DNA from: Oceanospirillaceae bacterium | GTDB taxonomy: Bacteria > Pseudomonadota > Gammaproteobacteria > Pseudomonadales > Oceanobacteraceae | DNA: 64,000 nt | Assembly: GCA_002724925.1 (NCBI GenBank) | Contig: PBQA01000028.1 | Span: forward strand, 124,001 to 188,000 | Direction: 5' to 3' | Shown here: positions 35,805 through 45,278 of the stretch, one piece after another | Layout: every line of letters begins with the position of its first letter | How positions within the stretch are numbered: the stretch's first letter is position 1 | Translations under genes and position numbers: made by a program | The notes under the pieces: model-generated | Database searches by the model: none | What the model saw: only the letters and a program-made list of their open reading frames with translations | Told to the model about the DNA's origin: nothing

Positions 35805-38800
35805 TTACCGCCTGACCTCCGGTGCTTCTTTTATTGGCAGTGAGATAAAGTTCAGATAAAGATCTTCTTCCTGTATTTCCAGAGGGATAAGGAGAGAAGC
35901 AACTTCGTCTGACTCATTCTCTGTGCAGAGAACGTCTGCAAAAATGCCCAGCAGAGGAACATCAGTTGCGCCACAGGTGACCGGATCAAGAGACTCGGTG
36001 AGGTCACCAGTAAAGATAGTGATCGCGTTGACCAGATCATCCACGGTTGAACCCACTGGCCCAAGGGTCGACTCGATATCAAGATTCACCAATACGTTGA
36101 TGGGTGGCACGTTCTGATTCCGCTGTTCAATTTGCATGCGGCCATCATCAAAGAAAGTAATATCGCCCACCAGCGTCAATGGCAGCGGATAGTTGTAGAG
36201 GTTATGACTCAGTATTTCACCACCGTCAGGTAACGCCAGGTTAGGAGAATCCAGCGCCAGAGTAACCTCTGTTTTGAAGATTGGCTGACCGTTATCGCCA
36301 GTAACAATCATACCGGGCACCAACCCCATTGGGTTGTCTTCGGTCGGTGTGGTGTAGCGCATACGGAGGATTTGTGTGCCGGTGGTCTGCTCGCCCAGTA
36401 CTGGGAGAAAAACACTGGTAGGTGTGGTCGCCAGAAGCATGGGATACAGGTGTACTTTCACGGCTTGCTGACCGGTTTCTGGATCGACCGTTGGCCCTAT
36501 CACCTCTGTATTCAGGGCTAATGTCTGGAATACGGCCTTATTGTCGGGGCAATCGTCACCGAGCGGATCACACCCATTACGTGCTGGCAGTGAGAGTGTC
36601 TCGTTGAGAAGCGTTGCTTCTCCGTTAACTACCGTAAGGATTGCGGCATTCTCTGACGGCAAGACATCCCCTGACGCCGTTATCGGACTGGTTGATGGTT
36701 CCAGGCATGGCTCCCCGCAATCGACAACGTAATTGGCGTTAGCATCTCGCACAGGGTAATTACGCAGCGGCGTAAAAACAGATTCTTGAGGAGCGCTGCC
36801 ACGGAAGTAAATCACCATATCCGGGCCGCCGAAATCTTCAGAGTCGACAAGAAGATCCGTCTGTAGTGGAAGACCGGCATCTGAGCAGATAATATCCAGC
36901 TCATCACATACGGTATCGTTTACCGAATCAGCATGTGCTGACGCCATTGTGTAACGATAGACCTGCCCTTCTTCCCAGGCATTTTCCGGGAAGAAACGAA
37001 TACGTTGACGAGCCTTTTCAAGACGACCCGACACCGGGGTAATTTCTCCGTCTTCGCTAACACGCTCAACTTTAAACGAGGTATTCAGATTGATTGAATC
37101 AATATCCATCACCTGCGAGAAAATAACCGCGATCGGCCGATCAGCTGGCATCGTAGTTAATGGCAATGTCTGATTTTCTACTTCAGCAGGCGTATTCTCA
37201 GAGACGACGCACTGGCCGTGATTTGGCTGCTCGGGTGGCAGCGGAAAAATATCACTCAGAGTGGCTGTTGATACACACGGGAAGCCGGGATACGTCGTCA
37301 GCGCAAGCGGTGACACTTTTACTTCCTGATCGGTCTGCTGCGTTGCAGGCATAGTGAATGTCAGTATGTCGGCTAATGCAGGCGACCCTTCCAGGTTTTG
37401 TAAACGACTGGTGGTTGTTACGACATATTCAGCAGCGGGTTTCAAACCACCACGAATCTGAACAGTCAGCACCGTACCGTCGATGCGACTCTCAATACTC
37501 TCTGTTGGTATACGAACTCCGTTTTCCTCGACAATGACCAGCTCCCCCGATTGACGACGTAACGGCTGATCAAAATTCAGAATAATGGGATCACCCGGTC
37601 GCTGCATCGACTGACGAGTTGCAGGAATAGCGTTTTCGAACCCCGGAACCCAACTGACAAGGCGCGGTGGGATATTCGGAGCCTGATTCTGCTCCTGATC
37701 AAATAAACGCTCGATCTGATCGTTAGTTTCGGCAAGCAGCTTAAACGCGATGGTGGCATTACCGACGTCCTGACCAAGAATATTGGGTTCAACAATACCG
37801 ATAGAGTTAATTTCCAGTAAACCATTACGCACCTGTGCAAGACCCACCAACTCTACTCGCATTAAATCCTGCGAGAGCGACGCGTTGGGCTGTGATGCTG
37901 CGGTGTTCATGCTCACATCCATAAACAGGCGAATATGACGCTGGGCTTCAGGGTTGTCGGTATACGGGTTCGGGTAAAGGTAACCACTCGCATCAGAGAT
38001 AAAAGTCACGATGACCGACCCCGTCTCCTGTGGAAGACCGGTTGCCGCATCCAGAAGCGGGACGTTACCGTTAATTTTCACGTCGAGAGATGAGCTAAGC
38101 AAAGTGCTGCCACGTGCAATGCGCAGAGGTACTGGCTGATTACCCGGAAAGTTAACCGCATACGCCAATTCAGCATTAAGAGTGCCCGTTTGCTGAGATA
38201 AATCAGTCACACCCTGCAATACGGAATTAAGTACAACCCCATTGACTAAGGCTTCATTCAATGGCGATATTTCTGAGTTTTCTGAGTCAACAATATCCTG
38301 AATCAGGATTGAGCTCGGCCCAGTATCACGAGGTACAAAATCCAGCGAGTAATTAATACCCGTGGTGCCATCGTCGTTCAACGGACGCACATCAACCAGT
38401 TCAAGACGATACGATTCACCTGGGTTTAATCGATCCCCTTCTGTACCGCACTCCGATGCGAGCGACACAGTGCAAGGGTCGATCGTCATTGACTGGTGCT
38501 TAAGAATAATGTCAGCCGGTACAAGATTATTGTTCGCGTCCAGGATCCGGACATTAACGCCATACTCGACGGATTCCGGGTCAACGGGCTGAGTAAACAA
38601 AAATCGGAAGGTCGAGAAATCCATCACCTCAAAATTGTTGCCGTCTGGTAGCAATTCAAGTACGCCGAAGTCATCGTCAACCGATGTCAGAGACAAGGGA
38701 CCCGTCGCCTCGGGGCGTGTGGAAAACTGAATACCCTCTGGGCCAGTAGCATTAGGGGATGCAATTGCGTTAGCGCCCGAACCCAGTACACCATCGAATG

Positions 38801-39167
38801 TCAGGCTGTAGTCAGTGCCCGGAGAAAGCTCTTCTGCTGGTGTCGCTACAAGACCACGGCCACCATCGACCGTTCGTACAGATTCAATGGCCACGTTGTT
38901 TCCGCTACCGTCCACGAGAACCAACTTTTCAACGAGTAACGGGTCATCCACTGGAACAGTAAACCGAAGCACAAGGTCAGTCACTGGTGGCACGTTAATC
39001 TGACCATCAGCAGGATACGAGTACTCGACACTGGCACTTAAAAATGGCGCGAGAAAAGTACCGTTCGGACCTTCGACCATGGTGCCACCCAGAAGAGTCT
39101 GAGTTTCTTTATCACCGCAGGCGACCAGTACCAACGAAGTACATGCAATAATTAATGACTTTTTCAT
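35805..39167 (-). CDS. Large lipoprotein with Ig-like (Big_5/SbsA-type) domains
   Basis: A 1120-residue predicted lipoprotein: signal peptide and lipobox LVAC at about 14-17, then repeated Ig-like modules of the SbsA/Big_5 type. The clearest are at about 48-155 (YPADGQINVPPVTDLVLRF), 505-610 (PGDPIILNFDQPL) and 690-760 (DRPIAVIFSQVMD). The remainder is beta-rich with several Cys pairs. It follows the FadL-family gene by 10 bases and is probably made with it. It may be displayed on the outer membrane and assist binding of hydrophobic substrates or adhesion; this is inference. Confidence 0.82.
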   Translation of the reverse strand: MKKSLIIACTSLVLVACGDKETQTLLGGTMVEGPNGTFLAPFLSASVEYSYPADGQINVPPVTDLVLRFTVPVDDPLLVEKLVLVDGSGNNVAIESVRTVDGGRGLVATPAEELSPGTDYSLTFDGVLGSGANAIASPNATGPEGIQFSTRPEATGPLSLTSVDDDFGVLELLPDGNNFEVMDFSTFRFLFTQPVDPESVEYGVNVRILDANNNLVPADIILKHQSMTIDPCTVSLASECGTEGDRLNPGESYRLELVDVRPLNDDGTTGINYSLDFVPRDTGPSSILIQDIVDSENSEISPLNEALVNGVVLNSVLQGVTDLSQQTGTLNAELAYAVNFPGNQPVPLRIARGSTLLSSSLDVKINGNVPLLDAATGLPQETGSVIVTFISDASGYLYPNPYTDNPEAQRHIRLFMDVSMNTAASQPNASLSQDLMRVELVGLAQVRNGLLEINSIGIVEPNILGQDVGNATIAFKLLAETNDQIERLFDQEQNQAPNIPPRLVSWVPGFENAIPATRQSMQRPGDPIILNFDQPLRRQSGELVIVEENGVRIPTESIESRIDGTVLTVQIRGGLKPAAEYVVTTTSRLQNLEGSPALADILTFTMPATQQTDQEVKVSPLALTTYPGFPCVSTATLSDIFPLPPEQPNHGQCVVSENTPAEVENQTLPLTTMPADRPIAVIFSQVMDIDSINLNTSFKVERVSEDGEITPVSGRLEKARQRIRFFPENAWEEGQVYRYTMASAHADSVNDTVCDELDIICSDAGLPLQTDLLVDSEDFGGPDMVIYFRGSAPQESVFTPLRNYPVRDANANYVVDCGEPCLEPSTSPITASGDVLPSENAAILTVVNGEATLLNETLSLPARNGCDPLGDDCPDNKAVFQTLALNTEVIGPTVDPETGQQAVKVHLYPMLLATTPTSVFLPVLGEQTTGTQILRMRYTTPTEDNPMGLVPGMIVTGDNGQPIFKTEVTLALDSPNLALPDGGEILSHNLYNYPLPLTLVGDITFFDDGRMQIEQRNQNVPPINVLVNLDIESTLGPVGSTVDDLVNAITIFTGDLTESLDPVTCGATDVPLLGIFADVLCTENESDEVASLLIPLEIQEEDLYLNFISLPIKEAPEVRR

Positions 39168-39177
39168 TTCGACCTCC

Positions 39178-40497
39178 TCAGAACTTCAGACTGATAGAAC
39201 CACTGAATACATCCACGCTACCGCCAGTAGTCACTTCAATATTATTGGCTGTGCCGGGGCGGGAATTCACAATGGTAAAATCACGGTCGACCAGCTCCTG
39301 ACGCTGATAACCGAGATCGATCTGCAATGGATGTGCGAGAAACAACTGCTTTCCGACCTTTGCTGATAACCCCACACCGACGATATAGCGGTCGGTATCA
39401 AAAAGGTTTACGTCGACAGTCTGAGTGCTTTTCAGCGCAGTTGGGCGATAAGAAAAACCGCCTAATAGTGAGAAAGATTCGCCAAAGCGATACTCTGCTC
39501 CAAGGCGCGGAATCATAATGTCTTCAAATTCAGCACCGGCCTGATCTTTAATGGTGTCGCTCGAAAACTGATCTTCAAGTGTCGACCACTCCTGATATTC
39601 GAGCGTCGCGCCAATGCGAATTGACCCGCGATCGAACTGTGTACCTGCCGTAATGGTAGTTGGCTGAAATGAATCGTACGTTTGTATCGTAAAATTTAGT
39701 GGATCAGAGGCCGGAATAAGACCCGGAATGACCGTCGTTGCTTCTACTTTGGTGCGAGAGTAAGAACGCTGCTGGTATGCCACAGCAAACTCAAGCCCGG
39801 TGACGGCACAGTCGTAATACGGACAGAACATTTCACCCAGATCGAGCGTATTCGAGAGCGTAAATGATAAGGCTGGCTCAGCCTGAACATTCAAAGATTC
39901 GTACTGTGTATTACCGGCAAGGTCTGTCGTGGTTGTCAGTGTGGCGTTGTTGTTTAACGTTGCGCGAGCTGAGAGACCACCACTGAATCCCCGAAACAGT
40001 TCCGTACCGCCGCCAACACTGACGAACAGAGGCTGACGGTCGTATTCAAGAAACTGCCCTCCTTCGCTGGTTTCAGACTGAAACTCCAACAGAGAAAAAC
40101 CATAATTCTCGACGCCAATAACAACCCCCAGAAACATCGGGTGGTCAAAGGTCGTTAATTTAGAGAGATCCGTTTTGAGCCCCAACAGCAATGATGCCGT
40201 AGGCGTTCGGGATAGCAGGTCGCCCGAGCGGTCAGGGCCAGAAGCTTCAAGCTTTGCTTCGGCCTGAAGAAGCCCGGTCGACAACTCTCCACGTTGATCT
40301 TTTACCAAACGCGATGGGTTGTAGTAAGTTGCCGACACTTCCTGGTTGAACATGGAAAGCGCTTGCGTTGTTGCGACGTCCTGCGGAAATAAACCATAGG
40401 TATTTCCGATGGTGCCCATATTGGCGTTTGCACTTGTTATTGTCATTAAAGCCGCAAACGCAGCAACACCCGTAAACGGGCGAATAGAGAAAGGCAT
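39178..40497 (-). CDS. FadL/TodX-family outer-membrane transport protein
   Basis: A 439-residue outer-membrane beta-barrel with signal peptide (about 1-26, ending SANA). The N-terminal hatch region contains ATYYNPSRL near 56, similar to the NPA segment of FadL proteins, and the protein ends in a Phe (SLKF) as barrels do. FadL proteins take up long-chain fatty acids and hydrocarbons. GGAG lies before the ATG. The gene is first in an apparent operon with the large lipoprotein. Confidence 0.85.
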   Translation of the reverse strand: MPFSIRPFTGVAAFAALMTITSANANMGTIGNTYGLFPQDVATTQALSMFNQEVSATYYNPSRLVKDQRGELSTGLLQAEAKLEASGPDRSGDLLSRTPTASLLLGLKTDLSKLTTFDHPMFLGVVIGVENYGFSLLEFQSETSEGGQFLEYDRQPLFVSVGGGTELFRGFSGGLSARATLNNNATLTTTTDLAGNTQYESLNVQAEPALSFTLSNTLDLGEMFCPYYDCAVTGLEFAVAYQQRSYSRTKVEATTVIPGLIPASDPLNFTIQTYDSFQPTTITAGTQFDRGSIRIGATLEYQEWSTLEDQFSSDTIKDQAGAEFEDIMIPRLGAEYRFGESFSLLGGFSYRPTALKSTQTVDVNLFDTDRYIVGVGLSAKVGKQLFLAHPLQIDLGYQRQELVDRDFTIVNSRPGTANNIEVTTGGSVDVFSGSISLKF

Positions 40498-40513
40498 TTT
40501 GTTGTCTCCGCTA

Positions 40514-40541
40514 TTAATATTTTTAGATCAAGGAGTTACAA
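40514..40541 (-). promoter_or_regulatory. Predicted promoter of the FadL-lipoprotein operon
   Basis: On the minus strand TTGTAA (40536-40541) and TATTAA (40514-40519) are 16 bases apart, with the ATG about 17 bases after the -10. The leader would be very short. Confidence 0.35.
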
Positions 40542-40866
40542 CAAACTCTATCAGAGCACTTAAAATTACAGCTACTAAACAATTGTTACTCTTGGTTTCC
40601 TTATTTACACATTTTTTTAAATCATAAAAATCAACAAGTTAGATCGACAATGTAATTATTAGTAACTCAATTAAAATATAATTTTCCATCACGTAATTTT
40701 TCAAGGCCGCTATGTAATTAATAAAAAGTACAATAGTCACAAAGGTGCGCACACACTGTTCAAGTTATCTATTTTCAAGGTGTAAAAATAGCTTCAGACA
40801 AGCGTTATATATCAGAGGATAAACGGTAGGATATTGTTGAATAATAAAAGCAAAAAAAGAAAAATG

Positions 40867-40898
40867 AAGGAAACAACGGGACACGCATTTGTATCCCG
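40867..40898 (-). terminator. Possible terminator of the 40915-41289 gene
   Basis: CGGGACAC/GTATCCCG (40877-40898) is an 8-bp stem with one mismatch and a six-base loop, followed on the minus strand by TTGTTTCCTT. It lies 16 bases after the stop codon. Confidence 0.5.
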
Positions 40899-40914
40899 AA
40901 CGTATTAAGTTTGA

Positions 40915-41289
40915 CTAGTGAGCCGCAATTCCAAGACTGTCCGCAGCTTCGTCCAACATATCCCGTTGGCCACTGATACATTGGTAATAGAGCTCAGAAG
41001 AGAGCTTACCGTCGTAAGGCACATCCAGATAGAGATATTCTTCGTCGTAGGCGGGCAAATCAAACAGCACCAACATGGTGTCGATTAAATCGATACGGGC
41101 GGTGTCTCCGTCTTCATATCCCCCCTGGTAGTAGACATCATCGATGCAACTGGCGATGGTCTGAATCTGGAGAATTTCTCGGTCTGTTGGCTGCTCATCG
41201 GCGACAGCACTCGCGGAAAATGGCAACAGGCCCACGAAGAGACTGGATAGGATCGAGCGATGCATGATTCTTTTATAGTGATTAATCAT
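40915..41289 (-). CDS. Small exported protein of unknown function
   Basis: About 124 residues with a signal peptide ending near SASAVA and a short acidic mature part containing two Cys (SCIDDVYY and YYQCISG), probably disulphide-linked. I do not recognise it. Three in-frame starts are possible (41328, 41289, 41265); I prefer 41289 because it keeps basic residues before the hydrophobic core, but 41265 would also give a good signal peptide. Confidence 0.6.
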   Translation of the reverse strand: MINHYKRIMHRSILSSLFVGLLPFSASAVADEQPTDREILQIQTIASCIDDVYYQGGYEDGDTARIDLIDTMLVLFDLPAYDEEYLYLDVPYDGKLSSELYYQCISGQRDMLDEAADSLGIAAH

Positions 41290-41374
41290 GCGCCCTATTA
41301 AGCCAATATGTATCCCTTTGGGCCACATACTTTCTGTTAAAAGTTGTAACAGGGGTTACCTGCACTCCCCCCGG

Positions 41375-41650
41375 TTACTTCATATAAGAGCGCAGTGCTT
41401 TGATAACATCCTCGGTTTCTGCCTGCCGTTGCTCTGCAGTCAACTCTTCAGCGCCGAGATGCTCCCTGACGTGAGATTCAAGCACTTCCGCCATCAATCC
41501 GTTCACGGCTCCTCTGACCGCAGCAATCTGCTGGAGCACTTTATTACAGTCCCCATCTGCTTCCAGCAGGCGCTCAATTCCCTCAGCCTGCCCCTTGATA
41601 CGCCTCACTCGCGTAAGCAATTTATCCCGGCTTTTTACCAGATGTGCCAT
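41375..41650 (-). CDS. RcnR/DmeR-type metal-sensing repressor (CsoR/FrmR family)
   Basis: A 91-residue all-helical repressor. The metal-ligand set of RcnR is present at the same positions: His3, Cys35, His60 and His64, together with the RIKGQ motif (17-21). His64, in place of the Glu of FrmR, points to nickel/cobalt rather than formaldehyde sensing. It is divergent from a CDF exporter with an RcnR-like site between them, an arrangement like the Rhizobium dmeR-dmeF pair. Metal specificity is inferred from residues. Confidence 0.88.
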   Translation of the reverse strand: MAHLVKSRDKLLTRVRRIKGQAEGIERLLEADGDCNKVLQQIAAVRGAVNGLMAEVLESHVREHLGAEELTAEQRQAETEDVIKALRSYMK

Positions 41651-41671
41651 TGAGGCCCCCCACAGAATGTA

Positions 41672-41686
41672 TACTAGGGTATAGTA
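41672..41686. promoter_or_regulatory. RcnR-like operator
   Basis: TACT-AGGGTAT-AGTA keeps the TACT-N7-AGTA frame and the G-tract of RcnR operators. It lies in the 65-base region between the repressor and the exporter genes and could control both. Confidence 0.65.
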
Positions 41687-41715
41687 TATTCCAAAGTCAG
41701 GATCAGTACAGAGTT

Positions 41716-42630
41716 ATGAAATCAGAGACAATCCACCACTGTCATAGCCCCATCATCAACGAAGGCAACCCACTGGCAGAGCGAAACACCCGGTGGGCAG
41801 TTTATCTCACGCTGGTCGCCATGATCGCCGAAATCAGCGCTGGTTTAATGTTCAATTCAATGGCTTTGTTGGCCGACGGCTGGCACATGAGTTCTCACGC
41901 GCTGGCTCTTGGTTTATCGGTTGCGGCATATGTAGCGGCACGACACTATGCTACCGATCCCCGATTTTCATTCGGTACCTGGAAAATAGAGATTCTTGGT
42001 GGCTATACCAGCGCCCTCTTTTTGATTGCTATTGCCGGGCTCATGCTGTTTCACTCTGTTGAGCGGCTTTTTAATCCGAGTACGATTCACTACGATCAGG
42101 CAATAATGGTTGCGGTATTTGGTCTTACTGTAAATCTGATCTGCGCCTGGCTGCTTAAAGAAGATCACCATCATCACGAACACACAGATGAACATGCTCA
42201 TCAACATCAGGATCTCAACCTGAGAGCCGCGTACATACACGTATTGACTGACGCACTGACCTCGGTTCTGGCCATTGCGGCTCTGTTTGGAGGCAAACTC
42301 TGGGGCGCTGCTTGGCTGGACCCGGTGATGGGTATTGTCGGCGCTATCATTGTTGCCGTGTGGGCGAAAGGCTTATTAAAAGAGACATCCGCAGTACTGC
42401 TTGATGCGGAAATGGATAAACCTTTATATGCGAAAGTGTCTGAGCGTCTGGCCAAGCGACACCCTGAAGCTGAAGTGTCCGACTTTCACGTCTGGCGGGT
42501 AGGAAGAAACGACTACTCCTGCATTATCGCCATCTCAACGATTCATCAGACAGCGACAGATGAATTCAAAGCATCACTGAAAGATATCCGAGAGATACGA
42601 CACCTCACCGTCGAAGTTAATCAGAGCTGA
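41716..42630 (+). CDS. Cation diffusion facilitator (DmeF-type cobalt/nickel exporter)
   Basis: A 304-residue CDF transporter: six helices, a His-rich loop between helices 4 and 5 (DHHHHEHTDEHAHQHQ near 150-165), and metal-site residues in LLADGWHMSSHAL near 50 and LTDALTSVLA near 178. A C-terminal cytoplasmic ferredoxin-like domain follows. The layout matches DmeF/CzcD-like exporters. ATG 41716 is taken because an upstream GTG at 41644 would run through the operator. Confidence 0.9.
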   Translation: MKSETIHHCHSPIINEGNPLAERNTRWAVYLTLVAMIAEISAGLMFNSMALLADGWHMSSHALALGLSVAAYVAARHYATDPRFSFGTWKIEILGGYTSALFLIAIAGLMLFHSVERLFNPSTIHYDQAIMVAVFGLTVNLICAWLLKEDHHHHEHTDEHAHQHQDLNLRAAYIHVLTDALTSVLAIAALFGGKLWGAAWLDPVMGIVGAIIVAVWAKGLLKETSAVLLDAEMDKPLYAKVSERLAKRHPEAEVSDFHVWRVGRNDYSCIIAISTIHQTATDEFKASLKDIREIRHLTVEVNQS

Positions 42631-42692
42631 TTAACTATTTGCCGTGGCAGGTGAAGGCTGAAACCTCAGCCTTTGCTGTCGGCCCCGCTGGA

Positions 42693-45128
42693 CTACTGGG
42701 CCACCGGAACTGGCTGCTTCCTGCCAACCCGCTTCATGTACTGCACACCGGGTACCGCTGACGTCCGCTGACGTAACCAGGCCTCAATCTCTTCCTGGCT
42801 TCTGTCGCCCTGCAAATCCACGACATGCCGGGCCAGCACATCAAAGCGTTTCATAATCAGCAGGAAAAACACCTGAAGCGTATCCAGGCCTTTAAATACC
42901 ACCGAGTCATGTTCACGATACAGTGGAATATTCTTCTCAAAGAACTCAGGCGCATCTTTCCAGTGAACCGCACAACGCTGGTGATGGCTCATATGGTAGC
43001 CTTCGTTCAGGAAGTCATTTTCAAAAATAAACGTCGTCGTACACGCCAGCACATCGTGAATATTGTCCTGTTTATAAAATGCGTGCTGTGCGAATGTTGC
43101 GCCACCCGTGACGATATTGAACATCAGCTTGGGTATCACGAGGTACGCGATTGCTATTTTCCAATCGATAACGGCAACGCCAACGATCACCGCAAGATGG
43201 ACTAACACCCCCGTCCGTACAGCGTCGAAGGACGACTTACGGTCATGGCTCGCAAAATAATCCAATAACGAAATACCCAGATTATTCAGCAGGTTTTCGC
43301 GACCAATGAATCTGGCAAAATCGATGATGGAGCTACGGTCGTAATGAGCAACACACTGCACGTCTTCATAGCTGGCATCTTCGCCATGATGAACCCGAAC
43401 GTGCCCCTGCGTGACTACAGACTGAAGCTGCCCGAATAAAAGCCCAAGCAGGTTTTCAAAAGGTCGGTCGAATGGTTTCTTCACGCTTGAATTAAAATAG
43501 CCCTTCGGCCTGTGCCCTTCTATGTGTGACGCGCTGAACAGGTGCTGATAATGAAATGTTCCGGGTCCAACCATCAGCGTCATGTACCCCGCCCACAACC
43601 AGACGTTGAACTCACCGAGCCACAATTGTATCAGTAGCAAGGGAACCAGAGTCACGATGGTTTTGGTCATGACATGCATCACCGGCATATCACGCGCATC
43701 GGCAAGTAAGGCATTTCCCAGTGCTTCGGTCATGGCTCCGAACGGGCGATACAGCGCCATACGCAGCGCGCGCACTCCGGGTACTTTATCGATCAGCCAG
43801 ACCGCAAACCCGAGAATGAATGCGGGCACTGTCACGACGGTAAACAACAGGATCTGTGCCAGACCAAAAGTGATCGCCATAAGATCACTCAGTGAATTCG
43901 CCTTTCCTGGCAAAGGCCTGAGCATGACGGCAATAAATCCGCGCTCATCTGTTTTACCGGCTTTCTCCAGACGCTTTATCCAGCTGAGGTAGCTGATCAG
44001 TAAATCGCCGAGAAACAGACTCGTACCAGCCGCGAAAATAGGAGCGGTATTCGCCGCGACTTCCTCAGTCGCCTGCCCACTCATGACCAGTACCGTGCCA
44101 ACAACCAGGGTGATCAAGGGATATAGGGATAAGACAATTCCGCGAATGCTCCACTGTCCGACATTCTCAACCAGACCTTCCCGCTTCGCTTTACCCAGGC
44201 CCCACGCACTCACCAACAGTCCCGCTGCGATGGCCAGCGTATTGAGCTGGACACCGTTGTGATAGGGATAGTCACTGAATGGCAGAACATTAAACACCAC
44301 TGCGGTAGTTAGCCCGATGGCAACGAGAATAAACACGGTTTGTAATGGCAAAGACTCTACACGGCGCCATACTGATGCGGTCGCAGCAAGCCTCTCAGCA
44401 TGTGCCGCGTTCTGAAAACGGCGCCAGCCCACAATGCAGATCCCGATCAGCAACATGGGCTGAACGATAAACTGCGACGTTAGCTGGAAGGCGGTTTCAA
44501 AATCATGGCCCAACCAGCCATAGATCAGAAAGCTCAATCGCTGTGGAAGTGCGGTACATACCAACGCATAGGTGAACACCATCCAGTCGCCATGGCGGCG
44601 AATGTCACCAGCGATCAGCCAGCGCATTGAAATCAACGCGGACAGCCAGGTCAGCGTTACCAGAGCCATCATCCCTTGCTCAATGGTCAGTTTCTGACCC
44701 GCATTGGCAGTACCGTAGGTTTCACCGCCCAGCACCATACCAAGCGCACCGATACCGCCGAAGAAAATCGCGGTAAGGAACAGAACACCAGCGACCCGAT
44801 GGAGCACCGGTACTTTTTTGCGCAACGACGGGACAAACTGAATCCAGCCAATCGCCAATGCTGTGGCCATGCCACCCACATGCATGAGCATGAAGGGCTT
44901 CATTTCGTGAATGTAGGCGCGTTGCGCATTTTCGTAGGCGGTTGGAGCGCTGGCAAATTCACGGGATACCAGCGAGCTGTACCAATGATGTATCCAGGAC
45001 AGGCCAGCCTCTATGTCCACCAGAAAACTGAACGATGGCAATGCATATATCAACGCCAGCATGGCGACAAAAACAATGCCGAGAGACGTTACCTGACTGC
45101 TTTTTATTTTAGTGGTTGGATCGCTCAT
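42693..45128 (-). CDS. Fusion of a DUF2306-like membrane domain and a fatty-acid desaturase-type diiron enzyme
   Basis: An 811-residue integral membrane protein. The N-terminal half (about 1-430) has many helices and a DUF2306-like segment with conserved histidines (HVGGMATALAIGW near 83, VLHRVAG near 108). The C-terminal half (about 500-780) is a membrane desaturase/hydroxylase with histidine boxes HYQHLFSASH, GHVRVHH (HX3HH) and EGYHMSHHQ (HX2HH). ATG 45128 has GGAG upstream. The AraC gene next to it and repeats in the gap suggest inducible expression. The N-terminal histidines might carry heme and feed electrons to the diiron site; that is speculation. Confidence 0.8.
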   Translation of the reverse strand: MSDPTTKIKSSQVTSLGIVFVAMLALIYALPSFSFLVDIEAGLSWIHHWYSSLVSREFASAPTAYENAQRAYIHEMKPFMLMHVGGMATALAIGWIQFVPSLRKKVPVLHRVAGVLFLTAIFFGGIGALGMVLGGETYGTANAGQKLTIEQGMMALVTLTWLSALISMRWLIAGDIRRHGDWMVFTYALVCTALPQRLSFLIYGWLGHDFETAFQLTSQFIVQPMLLIGICIVGWRRFQNAAHAERLAATASVWRRVESLPLQTVFILVAIGLTTAVVFNVLPFSDYPYHNGVQLNTLAIAAGLLVSAWGLGKAKREGLVENVGQWSIRGIVLSLYPLITLVVGTVLVMSGQATEEVAANTAPIFAAGTSLFLGDLLISYLSWIKRLEKAGKTDERGFIAVMLRPLPGKANSLSDLMAITFGLAQILLFTVVTVPAFILGFAVWLIDKVPGVRALRMALYRPFGAMTEALGNALLADARDMPVMHVMTKTIVTLVPLLLIQLWLGEFNVWLWAGYMTLMVGPGTFHYQHLFSASHIEGHRPKGYFNSSVKKPFDRPFENLLGLLFGQLQSVVTQGHVRVHHGEDASYEDVQCVAHYDRSSIIDFARFIGRENLLNNLGISLLDYFASHDRKSSFDAVRTGVLVHLAVIVGVAVIDWKIAIAYLVIPKLMFNIVTGGATFAQHAFYKQDNIHDVLACTTTFIFENDFLNEGYHMSHHQRCAVHWKDAPEFFEKNIPLYREHDSVVFKGLDTLQVFFLLIMKRFDVLARHVVDLQGDRSQEEIEAWLRQRTSAVPGVQYMKRVGRKQPVPVAQ

Positions 45129-45191
45129 CAATTTTACTCCGTAGCATGAGGTCATTAACCACGCCAGAGTATGGGATTGATGAAAGCGCAT

Positions 45192-45237
45192 CGTCCGGAC
45201 TGATAATCTGAGCCAGAAACTACGTCCAGAATGATAA
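45192..45237 (-). promoter_or_regulatory. Direct repeats upstream of the desaturase fusion, likely AraC-type sites
   Basis: CGTCCGGACTGATAA (45192-45206) and CGTCCAGAATGATAA (45223-45237) differ at two positions and are 31 bases apart, three turns of DNA. They lie 64-110 bases before the desaturase ATG and just after the AraC-family gene. Confidence 0.6.
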
Positions 45238-45278
45238 ATCAGGCCGTTCGATGCCAGTATTCATGCGGCCTGGGGCGA

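Larger units (their letters stand above)
40498..40914. other. AT-rich gene-free region of 417 bases
   Basis: Contains the FadL promoter at its left end and a hairpin at its right end. Three GTAATT-type motifs occur between about 40650 and 40720, and AACAATTGTT near 40580 is a palindrome. I see no credible open frame, and no RNA gene that I can name. Confidence 0.6.
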
